NCBI GenBank assembly: GCA_025331445.1
Contig: JAIWNE010000017.1
Location: forward strand, 343,735 to 407,734
Direction: 5' to 3'
Source of the DNA: Blakeslea trispora
Taxonomy: Eukaryota; Mucoromycota; Mucoromycetes; Mucorales; Choanephoraceae
DNA: 64,000 nt
Of this stretch, positions 12,601-21,131 are shown piece by piece. Each line of letters opens with the position of its first letter. Position 1 is the stretch's first letter. The translations under genes were made by a program, and so were the position numbers. The notes under the pieces were generated by a model, which worked only from the letters and a program-made list of their open reading frames with translations, searched no databases and was not told where the DNA came from.

Positions 12601-12992
12601 TTTTCTTACCTATGACTCGGAAAGAACAAAGACGACTACTAAGGTGGCGGATGAATTGGTTACCTGGTAGAAAGTCAGATTGCTATTGTGGAGGCGAAAT
12701 GAGTCGATACCATTTCCTTACCTGTCCAGCAATACCACCTTCATACTGGGACCACCTTCAGCGTGCATCCCCTAACAACATCCATCCTTTCGACATGCTT
12801 CTTCGGGAACTACCCACAAAAAAACCAACAACTGTTGAAGAAAAACAAAAATTAATACAAAAGTGGCAACCTCTTTGGACTGATCTGTTGAACATTCTTT
12901 ACCTCATCGACCAGATCTGCCACAAAAGCCAAGAGCCTTTCGAACCTAAACCCGATAAGGGTCAGCTCTTCTACGATTGGCTTCTACAATAA
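9628..12992 (+). pseudogene. LINE1 ORF2: APE endonuclease/reverse transcriptase, broken
   Basis: This enzyme would nick the target and reverse transcribe the element RNA. The endonuclease (9628-10376) shows the expected blocks: N-terminal IACVNANGK, ITETW, LCGDFNARMG, TSIVDYF and GSDHKLMVF. The reverse transcriptase spans about 11050-12100, with SYRPISLTSVFRK, AFLDIAKAYDTVDR, GVLQGSILGPHLYSI and LLFADDVALLAD. A C-terminal CxCx7Hx3C motif lies at about 12680-12725. Lesions are one lost T near 9730, TAG at 10377-10379 after RKRW, one lost base near 11129 and two lost bases near 11727. ATG 9628 overlaps the ORF1 stop. Confidence 0.88.
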
Positions 12993-13437
12993 CAAAAAAA
13001 CAAAAAAAAAAATCTACTAAAGCAAACAGAAAAAAAATAAATTTTTTTTAAAAAAAAAAAGTATCAAAATTTCAAAAATCCAAAAAAAAAAATTAAATTC
13101 ATTTCCAAAATTTCCTGTCAGCCTCTGTCACTGCTCAACCTCACCACTCTCTCTCTCTCGCCCTTCCGCTGTTCAACTCACCACTTCTCATCTAGCCAAA
13201 GCATTAGCAATTCTGACCTCTGCTACCTTGTAACCTCTAATCATTCCAAAACCGAGGATAGTTCGTTCTGCGTTCAATCCTTGCTCTAGCTCCTTCTTTT
13301 TTTATTTTATTTTTCCCCTTTTGGGTTTTTTTGTATCTTTCCTTTCAATCTCAGATATCTGTATCTTATTTTGCCCGACTTATGGGATCGTTTACAGTAT
13401 CCTTATTCTTGCCTGCATGAATAAACTTAACATTCAC

Positions 13438-13453
13438 CTTAACCAACCGCGCG
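13438..13453. repeat. Right target-site duplication of LINE1
   Basis: Exact second copy of the 16-mer found at 7715-7730. It duplicates the tRNA 5' end but is not a second tRNA gene. Confidence 0.9.
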
Positions 13454-14388
13454 GACACGAGTTTGACAAGCTGGTGGTTGAATTGCAAAATATGTTTTTT
13501 ACGCACTACAAAGTCACGTGGAGAGCTACTTATTGGCCCGGTGAATGAAAGTCATCCTTTTGAGGACGAAGAGAAGATCGCCGTTTCGATGAAGCAGCCT
13601 TGCTGGCTTTCCAAATTTCAGATTCAGCTTACTTTCTATTTTGACATCAATGCATCCAGATCAAGTCTTTTGTTTACTTCACGATCAGTCTATTTCAAGC
13701 CTTCCGTCTATTTACTACAAACACCTTTATTTTTATTTTGTTTATCCTTGCCTTTTATTTTTGTTTTGATCATTTATATTTTATATTTTATATTTTATTT
13801 TTTATTTTTTATTTTTTATTTTTTATTTTTTATTTTTTATTTTTTATTTTTTATTTTTTATTTTTTATTTTTTATTTTTTATTTTTTATTTTTTATTTTT
13901 TATTTTTATTTTTATTTTTATTTTTACTTTCTCACATCTTGTTTTTATTTTATTTATCTTTTAATGAGATCGTTTTCTTATATTTGCCTTACGTACAAAC
14001 AACCTCCAAAAGGAAGATTAAGCCGAGCAAATATAAATACGAACAAAAAGAGAACTTTTGAAGAGGGACGAAAAACAAGTGGAAACAAGACAATTATTTT
14101 TTTATCAATAAATTCAAACATCTATATTTTATTTCTATCTTTTCTTTGAACCAGAAGAACGCCTGCAAAAAGAAAACTCACATAAGGTCTGATCTTGAAG
14201 AAGCTCTGGAATATCTTGGAAGATTGAGTCTGTCTTAGGATCTGTTGTATCGTGAAGAAAGAAGAACTGAAAATACTGAACTGTTGAACATTTGGCTTGG
14301 TCATTGTCTGGTCTTGTCTTAGTAACTGGTTGCTCTTGGAAAGAACATACTTGGTAGTTATCTGAAGAAGGATGGAATTGGAAAGCAA
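13454..14388. other. Spacer between LINE1 and the gypsy element
   Basis: This was the original upstream flank of tRNA-Gly. It is dominated by the T-rich microsatellite at 13774-13926. A long open frame across it is only a product of that repeat. No gene is supported. Confidence 0.6.
13774..13926. repeat. (ATTTTTT)n microsatellite
   Basis: Nearly perfect 7-mer tandem repeat of about 150 bp, fading at the right end into a 6-mer form (ATTTTT). Confidence 0.95.
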
Positions 14389-14621
14389 CTGTTAACATGT
14401 TAGATTATTTTAGTTATACCTTTTTTTATTATTACTTTTAACTATCTCTGTTGTGATTACTATTTTTCTAATTTGATTGTACTGGACTTGTAAGTTGAAG
14501 ATCTCTTTTGATTTTTCTGTTCGATAACTTACTTATGTCTTGTACATCAGGCTTCAAGGTTTACTCGCAATAAATACCAACTCCCTCAAATCTTTGACTG
14601 AATCACCATTATACCTTGACA
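14389..14621 (+). repeat. Candidate 5' LTR of the gypsy element
   Basis: A stretch starting TGTTAACATG and ending CCTTGACA precedes gag. It contains CAATAAATA, a possible poly(A) signal. The sequence after it, TTTTTTGGTGCGGCTAAAG, could hold a primer-binding site. No 3' LTR remains to confirm the borders because the element is truncated. Confidence 0.4.
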
Positions 14622-14727
14622 TTTTTTGGTGCGGCTAAAGTGGAAAAGAAATCTATCATCTCGGTATTTTGGAACACACATCAATTATCTCAGTCATTAC
14701 TTTACACCGTTATATATATTATTCAAC

Positions 14728-15675
14728 ATGTCAAACAATTCGAATGAAAGCAAGTCTCGTACTAGTAGTTCGTTGGCAAATCAATCTGCTATGTCACCCT
14801 ATCTCATGAAGTTCATGAGTGATCCTGTTGATTTTACTGGGGATATTCGTCGTACGAATCCCATCAATTGGATTAAGAAACTTGACCGTATCAAGAGCTT
14901 TGGTAACCTTGATGATGAAAACATGATTATCATTGCTGCCGATCACCTGGTAGACCAAGCGAACTGTTGGTTCAATTTGACCCATCCTAACCCTGAAACT
15001 CTCACATGGAAGGACTTCAAGACTTCGTTTAAGGCTAAATACTGCAAGGGACAAACGGAGATCTGGTGGGATCAAATCAACAGTATCAAGCAAAGCTCTA
15101 GTGAAACTGTAGAAGATATAGAAATACGCATGCGAGAACTCTTCCAACTCGTCGGTGTCACTGATGAACGTATGATCAAGCGTACATTCTTGAAAGCTAT
15201 TCGTCCTGATATTGCACTCGAGGTTGAACGAGGTGATGTCGATGAAAGCACTCCGTTAACCAATGTCATTGCCAAGGCGATCAAGGCGGAAAAGATACTC
15301 AAGAAGTACTAATTGACTGGTACAAGCAACGCTCCTGTCGCTATCTCAAGTGTTATTCCTGAAAACAGTTTCAATCCATTTAATTCGCAGAAAGAACCAG
15401 AAAATGCTGCATCTGAGAAGAATTCTTCTGATGTGATGAGCGAATTGGTCAAAGAATTTCGCGAAATGAAGATTAACCTTCTGAATGCTGCCAAAAATAT
15501 TGGGAACAATGCTACTATGAATAACAACGCAAACAGAAGCTCCTACCCAAAGAGACCCATCGCATGCTATCATTGTAAAGAGGAAGGCCATAGAAAGGTG
15601 GACTGTCTTGTTCTCAAAGCCGAAAACCAGAATCACACTGCTCAACATTCGGGAAAAGGCTTAGCACATCAGTAA
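14728..15675 (+). pseudogene. Gypsy Gag with zinc knuckle, one in-frame stop
   Basis: Gag packages the element RNA. ATG 14728 begins MSNNSNESKSRT. The capsid-like part (about 14800-15300) contains WIKKLDRIKSFGNLDDE and TWKDFKTSFKAKY, typical of gypsy Gag. A TAA at 15310-15312 interrupts the frame after ILKKY; the same frame continues to 15675. The nucleocapsid CCHC knuckle CYHCKEEGHRKVDC lies at about 15565-15610. A Gln codon would fit at the TAA, by one C-to-T change. The frame ends within the hairpin loop of the frameshift signal. Confidence 0.85.
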
Positions 15676-15696
15676 ACACTGGAGGTTCTGATGTGC
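15651..15696 (+). promoter_or_regulatory. -1 ribosomal frameshift signal between gag and pol
   Basis: The heptamer GGGAAAA (15651-15657) is phased G|GGA|AAA in the gag frame, the canonical X XXY YYZ form. Six nt later a perfect 9-bp stem GCACATCAG/CTGATGTGC (15664-15672 with 15688-15696) closes a 15-nt loop that contains the gag stop. The -1 frame is open from here into pol. Confidence 0.8.
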
Positions 15697-18533
15697 AACC
15701 TAGACAAACAAATCCTCTTACTACTTCCATGAACAATGAAATTCACTATATTGAGGCCATACCACAAATGCCTGTATATAGTGCGGTGGCTAAAAAGAGA
15801 AAGACGGCGATATCAGACGCAGGTGGTCAAGGCTCAAGCAAAACCCCTTTTCCTTACGCTGCGCCTCCATATCCTTATCCACAACAAGGGGCTAGTATAC
15901 ATGAAGTACGTGCTGTAGCTGGCCAAGCAATCAATCCATCAGCTGCCGCAGTGAACGTACCAACGGTCATTCCGCAAACGCAAGCGAACACACAAATTCC
16001 GCCCATCAATGGTCAAACTGTTGTAAATCCTAGTCCTATGAGTCCCAAGGATAAAGGTAAACAAGTCAATAGACCTCAGGTGAATGCTGGTGCGAAAGTG
16101 CCCAAACCAAGAAAAAGAAAACCAGTACGCTATCTCCGATTGCAAAAGGATACAAGAAAGATCATGTCGGCACTTGCTGGTACCAATTCAAGCCAATCTA
16201 TGTTAGACTGGGTCATGTACGATAAAGAGGCTCAAGACGACATTTTGGCTGCAGTGCGTACGATGAGGGCTACCAAAAAGAAAAAGGCTGAAATGAATCT
16301 AATGATTCAACCTGGTAATGCTGTTTCTCCTATGGAAATCAACAAGGCTGAGTTTCTAAGCACCTGGAGTACCTCTGGCCAAGCAGACCATAGATCCAAT
16401 GATGAAGCTGCTTTGGATGATGATAAGAGATCAGCATATGCCTGGACATCCGATAGCGAGTCCAACTATGAAGACTCTGATTCGGAAGAATCGGAAAGTA
16501 CTAAAAGTGATGACAATGATTCTTGCATCGTTACAAGTGATGTTCAAGATTTCGACATCAACACAATTCGTTCTAATGCTCCACTACGTGCTCCGGTGCT
16601 AATCAATGGGCGCTTGATCGAATGTATATTTGACACAGGGGCTGGTGTCAGCGTCATCAACGAAGCTCTTGCCAAGAAGTTGAACATTGAACCAACACAC
16701 TTGGACGAGATGGTACTTGTGTCCTTTGACGATAAGAAGCATCGTTATCCTGCCAAAGTTAGTGCCAATGTACCATTGGATGTAGCTGGTCATAATCGTC
16801 CTGAACACTTTTGGATCCAACCTCAAATTACACAACACGATAACGACTATTGTATCATTTGTATGACGTGGCTTAAGAAATATGACATAACCCTCAGAGT
16901 TTCTGATGACACCATATGCATACCCAACTCAACTGGTCAAGTAACTGAATTGCGTGGTGCTTCCAATCGTATTGTCAATACTACGATTCAGAAGAAGAAT
17001 GATGTCGCTGAAGTCTTTGCTGTTACCATATTTACGAACGATGTCTCTCAGGATGAGAATAAAATTGAAGTCAAAACATATGCACAAGACATCATGGACG
17101 AAGAGGCTGAATTGGCAAAACTGCTCTCCTTCGAAAACGTTGAAGATATTGAAATAAAGAATGTTCTCAATCAGTATAAAGATGTGTTTGTTGAAGTGAG
17201 CGGACCTGGATTAATAAGCTTCTTGAATCATGATATTCTACTGAAAGATGACAAACCTACTCCTATACGTTCAAAACCTTTCCGTTTGACTTGGAATGAA
17301 GAAGAGACTCTAAGAGGAGAGATCAAAAAGATGCTGGAATTGAATCTGATTAGACCATCTCCAGGACTATGGTGTAGCCCATGTTTTTTCGTCAAGAAAA
17401 ATAACGGAAAATTGCGGTTAGTCATTGACTATAGAAAGTTGAATTCTATGACGGTCAAGTCAGGTTATGCCTTACCAATCATTGATCACTTGTTGGATCA
17501 CTTGGGAGGAAATAAGTTTTTCTCAGTTATTGATTGTGCTAGCGGATTTTGGCAAGTTCCTCTAGATGAACAAAGCAAGGAATACACTGGCTTTGTGACT
17601 TTACAAGGCTGTTATGAATTCAACGTAATGCCCTTTGGTCTGACCTCTGCAAGTAGCACTTTCCAGAGAATGATGCAAATATTGTTAGCACCATACATTG
17701 GTGATTTTGTCTTTGTCTTCATTGACGATGTGATCATATTCTCCAAAACCATGGAAGAGCATCGTGCTCACTGCCGCTTAGTGTTGGAAAAATGCAGAGA
17801 GCACAACTTGCGTTTGAACCTAACGAAAAGTCATTTCCTCAAGCCCAAAGTCAAGTATCTTGGACATGAAATTTCAGCAGAGGGCATTTATCCTCACTCA
17901 AGAAACATGGACAAGATCGCAAACTTTGCTACTCCTAAAAGCTTGGATGAAGTACGGTTATTTCTCGGTACGACTGGCTACTATAGGCGTTTTGTAGATA
18001 GCTATGTAGCCATTGCACAACCGTTGAGCAAACTGACTCGTAAAGGTCAAGCCTTTGTATGGGAAAAGGAGCAACATGATAGCTTTGAATTCTTGAAGAG
18101 AGCGCTAATGACTCCACCCATACTGGCATTTCCAAGCAAGGAAGAAATCCAAATACTGACAACTGATGCCTCAACAAAAGGATTCGCAGATATCTTATCT
18201 CAATCACCCAAAAGTGATAAAGAGGGCGAAACGGTGGTAGCCTATGTGTCTAAAACGGTATCTGCAGCTCAAAAGAATTATGCAGCAGTTCATCTGGAAG
18301 GTTATGCGATTGTCTGGGCGGTTACGCATTTCCGCCATTATCTCTTAGGAAGACACTTCATACTTCGCACTGATATTTCAGCCTTGTATCACATTCTAAG
18401 ATCAGAGAATCCAAGTGTAAAACTGTCAAGATGGGCAGCGATATTGCTGGAATATGATTTTACAGTCGAGCATATTCCAGGCAAGATCAACCCAGCGGAT
18501 AGTCTATCGCGACTCCTACCAGAGATCCTTTGA
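15651..18533 (+). CDS. Gypsy Pol: protease, reverse transcriptase, RNase H
   Basis: Pol is read in the -1 frame from the slippery site and is open to a TGA at 18531-18533. A linker rich in Pro, Gln and acidic residues comes first. The aspartic protease active site is CIFDTGAGVSVIN near 16630. The reverse transcriptase has LRLVIDYRKLNS, MPFGLTSASSTFQ and the catalytic VFIDDVIIFS near 17720 (FIDD in place of the commoner YxDD). RNase H (about 18160-18500) keeps LTTDASTKG and a downstream Glu (HLEGYAIVWA) but has RTDISAL where TDHKAL-like sequence is common. Integrase continues in the same frame beyond the TGA. Confidence 0.88.
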   Translation, partial: GKRLSTSVNTGGSDVQPRQTNPLTTSMNNEIHYIEAIPQMPVYSAVAKKRKTAISDAGGQGSSKTPFPYAAPPYPYPQQGASIHEVRAVAGQAINPSAAAVNVPTVIPQTQANTQIPPINGQTVVNPSPMSPKDKGKQVNRPQVNAGAKVPKPRKRKPVRYLRLQKDTRKIMSALAGTNSSQSMLDWVMYDKEAQDDILAAVRTMRATKKKKAEMNLMIQPGNAVSPMEINKAEFLSTWSTSGQADHRSNDEAALDDDKRSAYAWTSDSESNYEDSDSEESESTKSDDNDSCIVTSDVQDFDINTIRSNAPLRAPVLINGRLIECIFDTGAGVSVINEALAKKLNIEPTHLDEMVLVSFDDKKHRYPAKVSANVPLDVAGHNRPEHFWIQPQITQHDNDYCIICMTWLKKYDITLRVSDDTICIPNSTGQVTELRGASNRIVNTTIQKKNDVAEVFAVTIFTNDVSQDENKIEVKTYAQDIMDEEAELAKLLSFENVEDIEIKNVLNQYKDVFVEVSGPGLISFLNHDILLKDDKPTPIRSKPFRLTWNEEETLRGEIKKMLELNLIRPSPGLWCSPCFFVKKNNGKLRLVIDYRKLNSMTVKSGYALPIIDHLLDHLGGNKFFSVIDCASGFWQVPLDEQSKEYTGFVTLQGCYEFNVMPFGLTSASSTFQRMMQILLAPYIGDFVFVFIDDVIIFSKTMEEHRAHCRLVLEKCREHNLRLNLTKSHFLKPKVKYLGHEISAEGIYPHSRNMDKIANFATPKSLDEVRLFLGTTGYYRRFVDSYVAIAQPLSKLTRKGQAFVWEKEQHDSFEFLKRALMTPPILAFPSKEEIQILTTDASTKGFADILSQSPKSDKEGETVVAYVSKTVSAAQKNYAAVHLEGYAIVWAVTHFRHYLLGRHFILRTDISALYHILRSENPSVKLSRWAAILLEYDFTVEHIPGKINPADSLSRLLPEIL

Positions 18534-18557
18534 CTACTGAATGGTACTCACACTCGT

Positions 18558-19573
18558 ATGGCTATTTCTATCTTACACGAAACACAAACTGGACACTGGC
18601 GAAATGATATGGGGACCGTATCGTTTCATATTTTTATTATTTTTATAAATTCACAAATCAAGCAAAATACATTTTCTCTTCTCCTTTTATCAATTCCTAC
18701 ACTTTTGCTCATGAAGTATCCCTGGTTCGTGGCTTTATATCACTATCTACTCAACAACACTTACCCTGTTGGTGTCACTAAAGTCATAAAGCAAAAGATA
18801 CGTCGTCAAGCTGCTAAGTATCAAATTGCTGGTGAAGACTTGTTGGAAAAGTCAACTGGAAGAAAGCTGTTGCATGAAGCTATTAAGAATGACATTATCA
18901 TGAAGCTGCACAAAGAAAATCACTTAGGAGTACGCAATCTGGCAAGGCTCTTGACTGATAATTTCGTTTGTGATGATATCCATAGCAAGGCAAAACAAAT
19001 GGTGTCTAGTTGTATGATATGTCAGAAGCATGCTCGACCTCGATTTTCCAGAACTAATCTAGCTAAACCTATCAAGACTCCGTCTCAACCATTCTACCTA
19101 GTTGGTGTTGATGCTGTGGGTCCACTTCAAGAAACTTCATCAGGCAACAAATACATTCTCACGGGGATTGACCAATTGACACGATGGCCTATTGCTTTGG
19201 CTGTAGCCGACATCAATGAGAAAACAACAGTGCGTTTCTACTTACAATGCTTAGTCTACTGTCATGGTGTACCTCGTTACATTCTTTCGGATCGTGGTAG
19301 TAATTTTGTTTCTGAATATACGACTACTTTTCTGAAGCAAATTGGGTGCCAGAGCATACACACTACTGCATTTAGACCACAAGTCAATGGAAGTTGCGAA
19401 CGACTGAATCAAACCTTAGTGAGGATTATGGGAAAGCTATGTGCTGAACATCGAGACATTCAAGAATGGGACCGTTATGTAGATCCTGCTCTATTGACAT
19501 TACGAATCCTGGTGAATGAATCAACTGGATATTCACCCAGTCAACTCCTTTACGGTTATCAAATCTTGACACC
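18558..19573 (+). pseudogene. Gypsy integrase, 3'-truncated
   Basis: The integrase would insert the element cDNA. It is in the same frame as Pol but separated from it by the TGA at 18531-18533. The HHCC finger is seen as HKENHLGVRN with CMICQKH (about 18905-19030). The DDE triad is visible as VGVDAVGPL, LSDRGSNF and NGSCERLNQT. The frame runs through STGYSPSQLLYGYQ, then meets the solo LTR at 19574, so the C-terminal domain is lost. A hydrophobic stretch near 18630-18710 looks unusual and may be intronic or decayed. Confidence 0.85.
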
Positions 19574-20080
19574 TGTGGTGATTTCACCATATGATAAATA
19601 AAAGTAGATACCGAAAATGATATCAAATAAAAGAATCGCTTATTTAAAATACGATATACAACCCAAACTAATAGAAGCCCAACATAATGTAAAGAGTGAA
19701 AGCTCATATACACATAAGACACAGTAAGCAGTAAATGCTTACTCAGAAGAAAAAGGACAGAGAAAATTACACAAGTTCCAAATCAAGCCATCCCAGATTT
19801 AAAGTCCTAATCCAACTGTATTCAGGAACGGTAAAAATACAGGACAATGGTAGAACACTGGAAGAAAACCTCAACCGTCATATAAAGATTATTTCCCTTA
19901 TATTTTATGAGAATAAGGATTAGTAAAATCCATTCACATTCGAGTAGACACAAACTTTAGAAATTGTATAAAAACCACTGTATTATTTAGTTTAGAAACA
20001 TTATTCCACTTTCTAAGAATAAAGAGATTATCAAAGTACTTTCTTGTTTTTCCTTTATTCACTAACCCATAATCATTACA
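19574..20080 (+). repeat. Solo LTR, family L, copy 1 (chimeric flanks)
   Basis: A 507-bp TG...CA unit that starts TGTGGTGATTTCACCAT and ends CATTACA. It matches 36308-36815 over its length with few differences. The flanking 5-mers do not match (ACACC on the left, CTTGC on the right). The left neighbour is gypsy integrase and the right neighbour a KDZ-like transposase, both truncated at the LTR edges. Confidence 0.85.
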
Positions 20081-21131
20081 CTTGCTATAGTGCTGGTTCG
20101 AAATGTTCACAAAGCAATTGTTCGAAACCTGACCATTCATTTTAAGAAGATGCAGGTAGTCTAGCATTGCAAAGTGGAATGCTTTTCTAGGTGTGACAAG
20201 ACTTCCAGGCATCAATTGATTGAGCAGAAGCTGGTCAATCAGAGGATGACACTGACAGTACTTGACAGCAACCTTTTGAATTGCTAAAAATTTACAGAAA
20301 AAAGGTTTTAGAAAACACAATCAAATCAATGACCTATATAACATACCATTCAAGAAATAAAGAGTCAGCTCAGCATGTCTTTGGTCATGACAGCAACATT
20401 CAAAAGTCCCAAAGTCAACCTTGACTTTGTAATATTTAAGGCTTATCCAACAGTTACATTAAACTCAGCTGTGAAGTAGAGAATAAGTAAGATCCTTTAT
20501 TTATATGTATAATGTTATAATATGTTATTACCTGTGAAGTAGAGAATAAGTAAGATAAAGAGTTATCCTTATTCTCTAGTTCACAGTATTTATATTTTCT
20601 ATTGATACTAGCAATATTAATTGCTTTTTGCATTATTTGGTAAAGTAGAGATCGGTCTTTGAACTGGTTGTCTGGAGTATTACAGACTTAGGATAAGTCT
20701 AGCTCATCATTGAGCTCAAATGACTTGAGAAATAAGTTCTTGAGTCGATCAGACTCATCCACCCATTGCTTGTTGACTTGAGCAGCCTGATTTTTCTTTG
20801 TCTGCTCTACATCAACCCATTGGTTGTTACCATCATCCATGTCCAGGCCATAATCCAGGTTTTGGTCTACACCATCAAATTGATTGATGGCGTAAGACGT
20901 CTGTCTGGCCAGACGCTCATCTTCTTCCTTCTCCTTTCTCTGTCTTTCTTTCTTTCTCTTTCTTGCCTCTTTCTTGCCTCAAAAGGTCTTCTTGTTCTTG
21001 TGGTTTTTTCTATTTTCTGCTATTTCTTTTCCTCGTCTGTAATATTCCTCAACCATTTCCTCGTAAGTTTCCATCTTGAATTTGGGGTATCTGAACCTGG
21101 GTAACTTGTAAGCTCTTTTGCTGTTAGGCAT
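20081..21131 (-). pseudogene. KDZ-like transposase, N-terminal fragment
   Basis: The start at 21131 reads MPNSKRAYKLPRFRYPKFKM. A TGA near 20980 follows NKKTF, and the same frame continues through a basic/acidic linker to KSFELNDELDLS and a TAA at 20690-20688. Further exons carry a Cys/His cluster, FGTFECCCHDQRHAELTLYF, then KVAVKYCQCHP and LVTPRKAFHFAMLDYL. I read this as the CxC-type zinc region that precedes the catalytic core in KDZ transposases. A plausible intron separates ECCCHDQ... from AIQKVAVKY (about 20285-20347). The core is missing because the fragment is cut at 20081 by the solo LTR. Confidence 0.55.
20469..20531 (-). other. 63-nt intron bounded by a tandem duplication
   Basis: On the minus strand, TTCACAG|GTAATAAC...TTCACAG|CTGAG gives a GT-AG intron. 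The 25-mer at 20469-20493 is repeated exactly at 20532-20556, an offset of 63 nt that equals the intron length. Confidence 0.5.

Larger units (their letters stand above)
7731..13437 (+). mobile_element. LINE1: non-LTR retrotransposon inserted at tRNA-Gly
   Basis: A two-ORF LINE of about 5.7 kb is bounded by a perfect 16-bp TSD. It has a 395-nt 5' UTR, ORF1 (8126-9628), ORF2 (9628-12992) and a 445-nt 3' UTR with A/T-rich runs near 13000-13095 but no long terminal poly(A). The architecture is APE endonuclease, reverse transcriptase and a Cys/His motif, with no RNase H domain seen. Insertion took place at the boundary of a tRNA gene, as with the tRNA-targeting TRE LINEs of Dictyostelium; any relationship to those is not implied. 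ORF2 has three indels and a stop, so this copy cannot move by itself. Confidence 0.9.
14396..19573 (+). mobile_element. Ty3/gypsy LTR retrotransposon, 3'-truncated
   Basis: The order gag, protease, reverse transcriptase, RNase H, integrase is that of Ty3/gypsy. Gag and pol are in different frames and are linked by a -1 frameshift signal. One stop lies in gag (15310-15312) and one between RNase H and integrase (18531-18533). The integrase C-terminus, 3' UTR and 3' LTR are missing because a solo LTR of another family begins at 19574. Confidence 0.9.

Noticed and set aside
13438..13453. Second tRNA fragment after LINE1
   Set aside because: Only the 16-bp TSD is present; no rest of a tRNA follows. 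It is a target-site duplication.
13463..14149. Long open frame rich in Phe and Tyr
   Set aside because: It is an artefact of the ATTTTTT microsatellite and its flanks; no motif or splice signal supports it.
15683..15701. Pseudoknot at the frameshift site (AGGTT with AACCT)
   Set aside because: The pairing would need a connector of zero length across a 9-bp stem, which is sterically unlikely. A simple hairpin is enough.
19735..19923. 62-residue frame present in LTR copies 1 and 2 (also 36469-36657)
   Set aside because: It is conserved only because the LTR is. In copy 3 the frame is broken although the nucleotide sequence is conserved.
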